A stretch of 64,000 bases of DNA from Oenanthe sinensis (lineage: Eukaryota; Streptophyta; Magnoliopsida; Apiales; Apiaceae): the NCBI GenBank assembly GCA_028671895.1, contig CM053813.1, positions 44,362,501-44,426,500 on the forward strand. Reading direction: 5' to 3'. This document shows positions 12,977-24,736 of the stretch, piece after piece (the first letter of the stretch is position 1; each line of letters begins with the position of its first letter). Both the position numbers and the translations under genes were made by a program. The notes beneath the pieces are model-generated. The model saw only the letters and a program-made list of their open reading frames with translations. It had not been told where the DNA came from and did not search any database.

Positions 12977-15900
12977 TCAGGCTTCATCACTGGCAGGAGA
13001 AGGACAGTCATAGATGCTGGGGAACTTTATGGGAAGAGTTATTAAAGGTTCAGATGGAGAGCCGCCGCCTTTGACCGATAATCCCAATGAGTATCCTAGA
13101 GCTCTTGCCACTGGAACGGCAACAGCATTGCCTACTTGAATATACCTATATAACATTAAAAAAGTTAGGATATTTAAAAACCAAATTTCTTTCCTGCAGT
13201 TATATAGAAATGGAAATTGTTCGTTGTTTGGCTGTTTATAACTATATAAAAAGTAGCAAGACCTTTTAACTAATTACCTTTCCTTAATCGGACCAAAGAG
13301 CTTATAATGATCCGGGAATCCCTGAAGCCTCGCATTCTCGCGGATCGTGAGCACTCTGTTCTGTTCAGGATGAATAATAATCTAGCAAATATATTAAATA
13401 GTCAGTCATCGCCCAAATATAAATATAGAGATAAATCTGATAACACCAAACATGCATCTAAACTATTTACCTGGTTATGTGGTTCAGCTCTTGTAACTAC
13501 AGTAGGTACAGTCTCATCCCACCATAATCTCCCAAATGGCCTGTAAGATGTGAAATGGAATCATTACACAACTGATTTTCTTCAAGTGAACAAGGAAACA
13601 AGTAAAAATAAAGACTCCTTACTTGGAAGAGGTTCCTCGCACGAATGTCATTGCATAGTCAGGAACCTTGTAATTTAAACCCATATTTTAGTCGAATTTA
13701 AAGAAACTTAAAATAAGAAAATTGGCAAGCTATACTTAACAGAACATACCAAAGGCTTTCCCGAAGATAAATAAACACGATCAATGTCAGGGTCCCATTC
13801 CACTTTATTATCAGATCGAACTCTGACACCTTTAAGATCCCTAAAATTGGCACCCTGCACTTCACATGTAAACATTAGTAGCTCGCATGCATATTAAATA
13901 GATTAACAAATGTAAACTTATCAAGAAATTTGTATTGTTAATTAGTCGAGACTTTTTCAAACCTTTTTAACTGGTATATGACAAACACGCTCATAATCTT
14001 CATTGTTTAATTTGAGTGGGCGATGATCATAAAGAAGGCAGTTTGACTGTGGTGGCCCTTGTGGTGCTGAACCTAGCATTTCTGCATGTAATTAACCAAT
14101 TGAATAGATGATAAAGAAAACCTTAAAATGCAAACCAACTCAAAAATGCAACATATACTCCCTCCGTCCCACCCATTTGTTTACATTTCAGAGAGAGTGT
14201 CCGACACGCATTTTAAGGTGTGTATAAAGTATAGTTCCATAACTTATTTTTAATTTTTTCTTTTTCTGAATAAAAATTTAAACATTCAATTTTTATTCAA
14301 AAACAAAAAATTATAAAAATAAGTTATGGAACTATACTTTATATGCACCTTAAAATGTGTGCCGGACACTCTCTCCGAAATGTAAACAAATGGATGAGAC
14401 AGAGAGAGTATAATTCAAGTTAAAACATTGAGCTCTTGTTCATTTTTATTATCACTTGTATTACCTTCTTTCCCCAATCTGATGAACTTCTGAAACTCTG
14501 TTTTGGGATCAGTGCCATATGGCATTTCATCACGAGACTCATTATTTTCCACCTAAGGAAATGAAACGAACATATATAAACAATAAACCAATATGCTCAA
14601 TTTAACATAAAGTCTGAACACGCAGAATATACATACAGCTGGAAGATCAGAGATTGCATCCCCCAAGTACAGTTTGTTCTCTAATTTAGGAACACGACCT
14701 TCATCGTAGGTAACAGCATTTGACTGCAATAAATAAAATAAGTGGATTGTCATCAAAACAAAATATGATGTTCTTAAACTATCCATCTCATCTAAAAAGG
14801 AAACAATATGCTCAACATTTTATCCACTTCAATAACCCTTTGCAAAGGCCACAAGTTGGTCAAGGCAGCATTCTTCTAAATTTCAACTTTCAAAAAATTT
14901 TAATACATCGGCCTCACTTTATATCATGCAGTTCTGAAAGGTGATAGTTTGCATCTCCAAATTATATGTCCCCCAAGTAGGGGTGAACATAACCCGGCCA
15001 ACCTGCCCAACCCAACCCAACCCGATCCTTGTTTCGGCCGAACAAATTGAACCGTCCAAAACCGAGAGTTGAACGGTTTAATTTTTCAAAAACCCGTATA
15101 AATTGGGTTGGGTTAGGGTTTAACATATTTTGACCCTAACCCAACCCGACCAACCCGTTTACACATATAGGCATAGCCCATTAGGCCCATTTAGTATGAG
15201 TTTCTTGATAAAGATAAACCAAACTGATTTAATCTAGGCTCATAAATGTTTTCATTTTTTATTTTAATTTTATAAGTGGCAAGAATAATATTGACATTGG
15301 TGCATCGAAGGAGATACTCAAGGTCAATGCTATCAATGTTATTGATGATTGATTCATCACAAAAATGTTGTTTTATTTATTTTAAGCTAACCAATTGTTA
15401 TTGGACTATTTAATGTTTTGAGTTAGATTTTGGATTGTATTTGACTATTTGGTGACTATTTATATTTTATGTCACACATTTGGACTATTTATTTGTTATG
15501 GAAAATTGGCATTTGACAGAGGCAGACTATATCAAAGTTATGTTCAGACTTATTTACAGTATTGTTGCTTGAAGAAGAGGGTTTAACCCAATCCAACCCG
15601 AATTAATTGGGTTGGGTTGAGTTGGGTTACATAAAAAAATTTATATTAATGGGTTCAGTTTTTATCAACCCGAACTAATTGGGTTGGGTCATTTTTTAGT
15701 TAAAACCCGCCCAACCCGACCCGTGTTCACCCCTACCCTCAAGTCTGTATTCACAACTATGTTTCTCTATTCTGAACCAAACAATTGTCAGACATTTAGG
15801 TAGTGTATATGGTTAATTATGTGTACCAATTTCTTTAAAAAAGGTCTAAATTATGCTTTTATATTATTTTTTTATAGAAAAATCATTTTAATTATAAAAG

Positions 15901-18900
15901 GTACACTCCAGAATCAATTTTTAAACTCTGTGATTTTATACCTTTAATAACTTGGGAGTGACCAAGATATTAAAAGACATACAGAGTGGACATATGGTTG
16001 ATACTGTTCATAATAAAATGCCCAATATCAGGAATACACTCCTGGTGATGAAAGAAGAACAGTAGTGCAAACAAACTTGAGTGGAGAGGACCTAGGAAAA
16101 TCTATTGAAACTTCCTCTCTATATCTCAGGGGGAGTTGCCAACTCTGTTACTCGGACTCTTCATTATGTCTTGAGTACCCGTGTCAGGCACTCGACAATT
16201 GGATATAGATATGGACTCTTGGACACTTATTTCAAGCCAAGAACATGTAAAATTTTCAAAAAATTGCCGAGTCCAACACATGGGCACATATCCATGTTGA
16301 ACACTTTCAGTCGAGTCCAGGTAACATAGGTTGCCAACACTCATTGCTAAACAAACCCCCTCATCTATAAACACTCAAATTTTTTATAAGATTCAGTTAA
16401 AACCCCCAAATTCTACAGGAGTATACAAATATGAAAACATACCTCAAATTCTACAGGAGCATGCCCTCTCACAACAACGTTGTGAGTGGGTAAAGGGAAT
16501 TGAGGCAAATTCTGCATATATGAAAAGTCACAATGTAATTAAGTATGCATTCCATAATATTACAGGGAGGAAAATAATCAACCAATATCATGAACAATAT
16601 ACCATAGTACGATGTGCACCCCACAAGAACACACGCATACGAAATTGAGGGAGGCCATAAGCTCCTGCAACCATCATGCCCAAGCGGGCTTGGTAGTTCA
16701 TACCAACAAGGCGGCCTAATGCATATCTTCCGAGAAAACCTTTGGAAAATCTCAGAATATCGACTACATTCTCCATTAACACAAACTTTGGCTTCAAATA
16801 CTCCACGATATTCATATAAACCAGGAGTTGCTCATTTTTCGGGTCTTCCAAAGGATTTTTGGAGTTCCTAAAGCGGTTAAAACCACTTATTCCCTGGCAT
16901 GGAGGACCTCCACATATGACATCAGCATCGCCCTGTTCAGTTATAATGATGTAAAATAATTTGTTCTAAACTTGATTGATGTTAACAATGCATTTCCAGT
17001 GAAAAAGAAGCGGGGGATGGCGTCAAGAAGCCAAAATTGTACAATATGAAAATAATTTGTCTTGCTCATGCGTTAAGTCTATCATAAGGATGTCGAAAAT
17101 TCATGTAAATTATCCCTAAATATAATAAGACAGATTGGTCTTGCTCATGCATTAAATTGTAGATAGCTACATCACTAGATAAGTGGAATATAATATCTAA
17201 TAGTTAAGATGTTGATTTTTTTTTATCTTACTGGCAAAGGTAGAATCTTGGAATTGAATCCATTTGTTACGAACTCCTTCAACTTATCCTGAGCACCACT
17301 GGTAGATGAAGATATACAAAAATCAACAAGAAAGCAAGAAGATAAAGGTAAAACTAGAGCAGTAAGAGCTATAATATTATACCTTAATCCCTCTTCTGGC
17401 TCCCAAGTATCTTCTTCTTCTCCATAGCCCTTCCACCGGATCTAAACAATTATGTATCCATCAAGTTAAAATCTTGTTCGATGTTAAAAGGGAACAAATT
17501 TTTGTCTTATTTGACTTTTTGTGATCAAATTGATTAAATTTTGAACAAAAATTGCATATAACATATATTTAAAAAAACATTATAAAACTTATATTGTTAA
17601 AATTGTAAAAGCATGAAATGTATGTTTTTGTCAAAATTTAGTCATTTACCAAAAAAGTCAAACAATGCAAGAATTATGGAACAAAGAGAATACATTCTAC
17701 TTGCCCAACTATCCATTGCAAACTAATGTCATTAGATAAGGTTATGTTTGACTTACTAGCATAATTCACCAACTCCTTGCATATTAGATTTTTTAAAATG
17801 ACGGACCACAACAAAAAAATAGTAAAAACAAAACTTAGTAACTTTGGTACACCTCTATACTGGTTTAAGAATAATAATAAGAAACCTAATCAGACATTTT
17901 CTGATCTTAGTTAGCTACGCTACTCATACTTTATTTTTATAAACCAAGTAGAGCTCAACCCAATATTAGCCAATATAATGTTATTTTAATACATTATTGA
18001 TATTGAGCTCACACTTGCTAATGTACAACTCAGATTACTCATCAAGCAACAATAGTGGTAGAGGTTTGAATATAGATACAAGCTAGTCAAGTTCAGTTCG
18101 AGCTCAAGACCAGAAGTATAGCCATATTTGCAATTCACGATGCAGGATGCTAGCAGGATTCTAACAGTGGCTCTCTGTACAATGTTTTGTTTAGCAGAAC
18201 AATAGATTTTACACTGTTTTCCAATGCAAGCTAATAAAATAATTAATACCTTAAAATATAGTCCAACTTTCTTCTGCCCTTCGGGAAGGCCATAGCATAT
18301 GGACAGAATCTCCTGTACTTCAAAAATTTCCTCATTATCTACTGGTACTTCCTCCTCCTCATCTTCATGATCACTTTCATGCCCCAAGGATGAAATGTGT
18401 TGCTGACATCCCTTATCTCCAGTTAACAAAAACATGGAACAAAGTCTCTTCCACTCTTTCAAAAGAGCTAAAAATTCTTCAGCTTTCTCATTTCTAACCT
18501 GTTTAAGATTCACAATAGTGAGCCAATCATGTGCAGGGAAATGTGCCAATAAAAAATAAAATAAAGACACATTTAATAAAAAATAATATACCTCTGTTCC
18601 TGGATGGTTATGTTTTAAACTTTGGCATGCATATTGATTCAGGTCTACTGCCCATTTCTAATACAATATGATAACTTAATCAGTAGGCAATTACAATTAA
18701 TATCTTAAAGCAAACAGCTTTAGATCCCCACATGCATGACAGCTTACCAGCCTTAATTACAACTTACCGTGACAAGTTTAACACCTGACAAATTGGCACC
18801 AAGACAGAGTCCAGTAGACATCGCACCACATCCTGAGAATAGGTCCAATAACTTCATTTCCTTTGGATCCTGGATCTCTTCATCTTCATGGGCATCACTT

Positions 18901-21900
18901 TCCTTTGAGATGGTAGAACTTGACTCATTTCCATCTTCAGTCCCATCTACAAACAAAAAACAAGGTCAAACAATCACCCCTTATATATAATCTTCAAGTT
19001 GCATACTTCAAAGAAAGGTACTTTTACCTTGTCGTGGCTTCAAGAATGTGGAGAAGGGGACATGGTACAACATGTCATAATAGTAGTCGCATATTGCAAC
19101 AGTAGCCAACTTAGAATCTATATCAGCCTGATAAAACAATAATAAAACTTAAGTTTAGATATAACACATAGATATTATAAACTAATTTGTTACTAAAACA
19201 CATGTCTTACATTCAGCGGCAGTTGAACAATTTTAATCTTTGCAAGTAGACAGTCCAAATGGTTATCATCTTTAATATTGGACAAAAATACACGCTTGTC
19301 ATCAATAAGGTTTGAGCAATCTTTTATGACCTGAAATGACAGTTAGCCAAATTATCAAACATCAAGACAAGCTTTTACAAACCAGGACTACTTTCTAGTT
19401 TCTACAATAACATACTGTATCTTTTGCCCTGTAGAACCACTGAGCAGTTATATAGGGTTCACCATCGACTCCCTCGAACATTTCAACTATCCTACATATA
19501 TAATTATCTTCCCCATCACCTGCCTGAGATAAATATAGACAACCAATATTAGTTCCAATACACAAAACACCCAACTTTGATTTCAGCATTTCAAGACAAT
19601 TATACAGGAGTTTAAGTAAACTACCATATTTTTTAAAATTATGAAATATAATAATAATAATGATTAAATTAATAATTAATAATAATAAAATGGATTAAAT
19701 TTGATAAAAATTATGAATTGGAATTTCATTAGAATAATGTGTTGGATGTGAATAGCGACTTCCGGAACTAGCCTATAATACCTTACTAAATCGTGTTTTA
19801 TACAATATCTTCATTGTGCACAATTTATGATACTTTTTAGTAAAGGGCGCATTAATGACAACCATGAACCTACGATAATGAATTACCATGTATTTGTGAC
19901 CTTAACCATTGTGGAATTAATATATATGTATTTTGAATTTGAACTATGAAATTAAGAATAAATTATGAAATTTTATAAACTTACTTGATCCGCTAGTTAG
20001 TTCAATCTATTTTCTTACTGCGTTGTATAGCTCATTACCTACAATTTTCGGATTTGGTGTAAAAGCAAGTTAAAGTGCATTGAAGCAGAGATATAGAGAA
20101 TTTTTGTCACACTTCCCCTTATGTTTGTTATTATTAGTCCAAAAAAGTGTGGGCTGTTAAATTACTCCTTTTCATCAATCTAAACTACTATCTGATTCAT
20201 CAAAATCTATTTTTAAAAAGGGATTCATTGATTTTACAAATCAAATTGCCTCACAACCTAGGCTGGCATTTTTACGGATTAAAAGTATACTTTACTATCA
20301 ACAAATTAAGAGAAAATGCTTATTACTTTATTTATACAAGTATTAATTTGACATTCCCCAACTAGCTTATAAAAAATACTTGGCAATTGTAATAGACATA
20401 ATTCAGTCATTCTAAAAATCTTCATGTAGTACGATATATATGCACAAAGAACAAGCTTTTACCAAGACATGAGCATCATCTCCTAGAGCAAAATTGATAC
20501 GCCCATCAACCTTTGCTTTTGTATAATGCCTACGAGCTTGACATTTCTTGTCCATACTGTTTTTATAAAAAAAAAATTGTACATGTTTAGTCTCGTCAAG
20601 TGAAGATATGTTTTAGTCTGTATAGTTGGACAGTAAATAAGCAAATATTGGTAAAGCAAGTCTGAAAGTCAATGATAGCAAATAAAACTATAATATAATA
20701 TTTCTGTTGCAGCTAAATAGATATTAGATGAGCCGCCAAGTTTGGATAATTATAAACCTTCTCAGTATAATGTAGTTCAATTATGGAAAAGGCACATTTT
20801 GTGTATCCCAAAAATATTAAGAGTTGTACTCAGCTAAACAAGGAATATGAGATGTAGCCACATACCATTACTCAGATCATCCATCTCTAAATCAATAACA
20901 AACACGACCCGAAACATTGTGGGACACAACCCGAAATGTTGGCACAACCCAGTAGATCATGTACTAATGTATGTATAAATCATCTTTTTAATATTTCAAA
21001 CACCCCAAACCCAATTAACAGGATCATTTTCCAGCCCAATAATCTAATAAATCACAAAAATATTAGGTAACTTATAAAACTATGTAAGTTTAAATAATTT
21101 TGATAATAAATGTATATTTTATTAATTGAGTTTTTCATTGAAAAGAAAATTTACATATATATATACACTCCCTCCGTCCCCTTTTAATTGTACCTTTGAC
21201 TTTTTATGCTTATTTCTACGCGCATTACATAGTTAGACAAATTATTTTTCAAAATTTCTTTTTCTAAATAAAAATTTAATATTTAAATTTAAACATGAAT
21301 ATATATATATAATATAAATAAATATATAAAATACTAGAAAATATAAATAATATATATAATTCGATCAATGCAGTTTTGAATTGAAATTTTTGGTTTGACA
21401 AAAATGTATTTGGTTTAAACCGAATAAATCAAATAGACCGAATTTTCAAAAAAAAATTGAAACTAAACCGAAATTCAACAGTCGGTTTGGTTTTTCAATT
21501 TTGGTTTTGCTCACCCTAACCTCTTTCATCAAATCACAAATTGTCAATTAAAAGGTGTCCCTAAGAGATAAGAATTAGTTGGTCATCTCATTTTCCTTGT
21601 ATAACTCTATAAACTGCCAATGAGGAACATCACATGCAGGCAGAGATTGAAATCTTGGCAGAAGTTAGATTTCAAGGATGAATCATGGTCAATTTATTAT
21701 GATTTAAAGATTTTCAGTCAAGCAATGAACATTGTGAATATAATATACTTTCTAAAGGACACCCAAGACCATAATGCTAAAAAGTCTAGAAAAATATAAA
21801 GTGCTAGGTTGCAGAGGAAAATATATCATGTATCAAAATATAAAGAACAAACAAGAAACACTAAAGTGAAGCGTTCACTATGAATGTTTGTAAAGGGGGC

Positions 21901-23096
21901 CAATTCATTAGAGCAATTTCAATACGAAATGGAAAATGGTTATATCCATTGCTATAATATGGCACCAAAAGCGTTTTTTGATGTTAAAATAGAATATGTA
22001 CTCCAATGCTAGTTTTAAATTGCAACCAGTTAATTATAAATTTAGTACTAATATTTTAGCAAATGTTTTCAACATTCATCTAAAGTGGGTTAACTTTCAC
22101 TTCATTTTTAGTTATTTAATGATGTGGCAAGGATGGTTATAGCTATCTTTGGTTGTAAATATAGAACCAATTAAATATTTATGCATCTTTTCATTCAATT
22201 ATAACTAAGCATTGTAGTGGAGTATTTTAGTTCTATATTATAGCTATAGAACCAACATTTAGCTATGTATTAAACTTGCTCTTAGACTGTAATACAAAAA
22301 GTGCATTATTGGTAATTCATTTCCAAAAAGTGGATCTTAAAATTCAAAAAATTGAATACAAATTCAATAAAAATGTGCAGAAAACAGGCATATTGCATAG
22401 ATGTTGACAACTCACAAAATTCAATCACTAAGCTATCGCATACCAACCAAGAACAACCTAAATGTCAACTCATGAATATAACTCAAAGAATTAAAATACC
22501 AATCCCAAAAATACAGTACAACTCCAATTAACTTCCAAAAAAATAATATACAAGATAATAATACCTTATGACTGTTTCATTCTCTGCACCTTGAGTCTGT
22601 TGATATCATAAACATAACATCACCACATTAGCAAATCAATTCTATTAGAACCTCGATAAAGTAATGACCTTTAAAAATTAAAACTTGAGCCAGAACATAA
22701 TATAAATAGCCTATTTTCAACCTCGATAAATCAATTATAAAAATTCAGTAATAAAATTAATAATTTTGATATCGATGAAACCTCGGCGAGATATCGATGA
22801 GGCCATCGGCGCTTGGCTTTATCGGCATCGACAGGGTCGCCGATGAAGAAGCTCTGTTCATCAGTCTCCAATCGCTTAGGTCTGCGAGCAACTTTAGCTT
22901 CTTCAGCTACCTCTATTTGCTCTTGTTTACTCTCTACCGGCGCCTCCTCCTCCTCGGCATCGCTGATCTGTAAAACAAACTCCTCTTCTTCTTCTTTTGC
23001 CTTCGATTTCGATCTCTTTCGACCTGATTTTTTCGCTTCGGCTGCTTCGCCGTTTGAAGATGGAGCGGATAGCGGCGCTTCTCGCTTAAGAGCCAT
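12977..23096 (-). CDS. CMT3: Chromomethylase (CMT3-like DNA cytosine-5 methyltransferase), 857 aa, complete
   Basis: Maintains CHG (non-CG) cytosine methylation at chromatin carrying H3K9 methylation; nuclear. 21 exons (from the start): 22782-23096, 22565-22596, 20463-20556, 19416-19523, 19211-19330, 19028-19127, 18768-18946, 18592-18657, 18250-18498, 17383-17441, 17232-17298, 16603-16932, 16443-16511, 14637-14723, 14465-14552, 13963-14081, 13750-13854, 13623-13666, 13471-13540, 13278-13381, 12977-13145; sum 2574 nt. Order: acidic/basic N-terminus with KRSKSK (1-100), BAH domain (~125-255), motif I DLFSGCGAMSTG (~290), chromodomain (~400-460: EIFEVQEIL, then IRWKGYGEEEDTWEPEE), PPCQG with catalytic Cys ~475, MENV ~516-519, motif VIII YGLPQFRMRVFLWGA, RENARLQGFPD, and motif X QVGNAVAVPVA. 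The BAH-methylase-embedded chromodomain order defines CMTs. Length is close to Arabidopsis CMT3 (839 aa). CMT3 over CMT1/2 is favoured by the short N-terminus. All catalytic motifs are intact. Confidence 0.93.
14158..14408. mobile_element. Stowaway-like MITE with TA duplication, in a CMT intron
   Basis: A near-complete inverted repeat with ends CTCCCTCCGTCCC and the matching degenerate right end, flanked by TA at 14156-14157 and 14409-14410. The inner arms share GTTCCATAACTTATTTTTA with the element at 7818-8069, so they are one family. It lies in the intron between the 14465 and 14081 exons. Confidence 0.75.
14978..15735. mobile_element. Non-autonomous hAT-like element (758 bp) in a CMT intron
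   Basis: Termini TAGGGGTGAACA and GTTCACCCCTA are inverted repeats, flanked by an 8-bp direct repeat, CCCCCAAG (14970-14977) and CCCTCAAG (15736-15743), 7 of 8 matching. An 8-bp duplication and TAGGGGTG ends fit the hAT superfamily. Near both ends it is rich in CCAACCCG/GGGTTGGG motifs in opposite orientations, extending the inverted structure. No transposase is encoded. It lies in the 1.7-kb intron between the 16443 and 14723 exons. Confidence 0.7.
16144..16329. mobile_element. MULE-type MITE, copy 2 (186 bp) with 9-bp target duplication
   Basis: An inverted-orientation relative of 1377-1561. Ends TCTGTTACTCGGACTC and GAGTCCAGGTAACATAG are imperfect inverted repeats. It is flanked by a perfect 9-bp direct repeat GTTGCCAAC at 16135-16143 and 16330-16338, the hallmark of Mutator-like transposition. 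It lies in the same CMT intron as the hAT-like element, about 400 bp away. No coding capacity. Confidence 0.72.
20557..22564 (-). other. Second intron of the CMT gene, ~2 kb
   Basis: Contains a truncated Stowaway-like end (CTCCCTCCGTCCCC near 21170, with partly complementary text near 21540-21560), an AT microsatellite near 21300, and a stretch of GGTTTGGTTT-like text near 21400-21510 that resembles fragments of hAT MITEs. No gene is seen inside. Confidence 0.45.
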
Positions 23097-23099
23097 GGC

Positions 23100-23250
23100 G
23101 AGCGAGAGAGAGGGAGGGAGAGATTAGAGAGATATGAATATATGTGTGTGAGAGAGAGAGAGATAAGGGTTTTGGAGAGAGATTGAGGAGTGGGGGTGTG
23201 TGTATATATAAAAAGGTGTAAGTATATGTGGAGAGAGAGGCGGGATGTGA
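23100..23250 (-). promoter_or_regulatory. CMT core promoter and CT-rich 5' UTR
   Basis: On the minus strand, a TATA box (TTTTTATATATACA, 23201-23214) lies about 105-120 bp before the ATG at 23094-23096. Between them are CT/GA microsatellites ((GA)n near 23100-23115 and 23150-23162 on the plus strand), common in plant 5' UTRs and core promoters. TSS position is inferred, not visible. Confidence 0.5.
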
Positions 23251-23259
23251 TGAGCGGGA

Positions 23260-24730
23260 ATTCCCCAAAATTTGGGCGTGAATAGAGTTGTTTTGAATTT
23301 TGGGTTTACGTCCGTTACGGATTATTAACGTTCCGTCCATTATCTTATGCCTCACATTTGTTTTCAATATTTATGCATTCAGTTGGGATTCCCAAATTCT
23401 GCGAGTAACATATTTATTAAAATATATTCACTAAATAAATAATACACACTTTTTGATAATCGTTGAAACGTCTCTCATTCAACTTGTTTCTTTTCATTGA
23501 GTCATCTTTAATTGTTCTTAAATTTTATAAATAACAAGTATATTTCTCACAACTGATCCACTGAATAAATTACATGTGTTTTGTGACAGTCATTTAGTTG
23601 TCTCTCGTTGAACTTATTTTTCTTCATTGAATTATCTCTTATTGTTCTCAAAATTTTCAAATAACACATTTCTCGAAATGAATCTACTAAACAAATTATA
23701 CAAACAACACTTTTCACATAACTAATCCACTAAATAAATTACACACGCTTCGTGACGGGGATTGAGCGGTCTCAAATTTTACAAACAACATACGGCAGTT
23801 AATTGAGTTGGTTCTCATTGAACATGTTTCTTTCCATTGTACAGATTCTCGGAATGAACCCACTAAACATAAACAAACTACATTATCTATAAAATTTAAA
23901 ATTAAAGTTTTTTATTAAAATTAATTTAATTTATACTATCTTTTTAATATTTTTAATTTATAAATCATATTTTAAGAAAATAATAGTATAGTAATTTGAT
24001 AAAAAAATAATATTTTAATTTAAATTAATTAGAATATTAACATGGAAAGTGTATGGCAGTATTAAAACGGTAATTTTGATTTGAAAAAAAAAGTTTAAGA
24101 GAATATTAAAATAGTAATTTAGTTTGAAGATAAATTTTAAGAGAATATTAATATGGTAACTTGACATGTTTCAACATATTATATTTTTATCAACCTTTGC
24201 ATGTTTCAACATATTATATTTTTATTTTAACAAATTTAGTAACTACATGAAATTAGAACTGGGATTGATTGACAAGTAGACTACCAAAACAAAATCTCAT
24301 TCTATATACGTGAATGATAGACAAAATCTGCATTCACTTGTCAAAAGTATGTTCGCAGAGCAACCGAGGAAGTAATATCATACTGTACAATAATGCTCCA
24401 TTAAGTCTCACCCATGGTAATTACTAGCAAAATTTTCTGGACCTGTATTTGAAAATACAAAAAGAGCCAATCTAAAACCGGGACATGACAAAGACGAAAC
24501 AAACAGGTACTTGTAGAATGATGATGCAGAACAGGTCAAAGCGCTTAGTTGCATAGGAGCGTGACCAAGTGCTTAGTTGCATAGGAGCACGTCAATACAG
24601 TAGTAAGCAGCTTCTTGGTAGCTTCCTGTTGATAACTATGAAATCAAATTTATGGAAAGCTCAAGGTCAATATCATATTGCAAATGAAAGGCACCTCTTT
24701 GGACCAAAAGAAAAACTGGACTTAAACAGG
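23260..24730. other. Intergenic region, CMT promoter side
   Basis: AT-rich. It holds several loose direct repeats of the type CACTAAATAAATTACACAC...TCTCATTGAACTTGTTTC around 23400-23880, three to four copies at 100-150 bp spacing, so probably a degenerate tandem repeat. At 24540-24590 the text GCTTAGTTGCATAGGAGC occurs twice in tandem. No gene is seen. Confidence 0.4.
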
Positions 24731-24736
24731 CATGAA

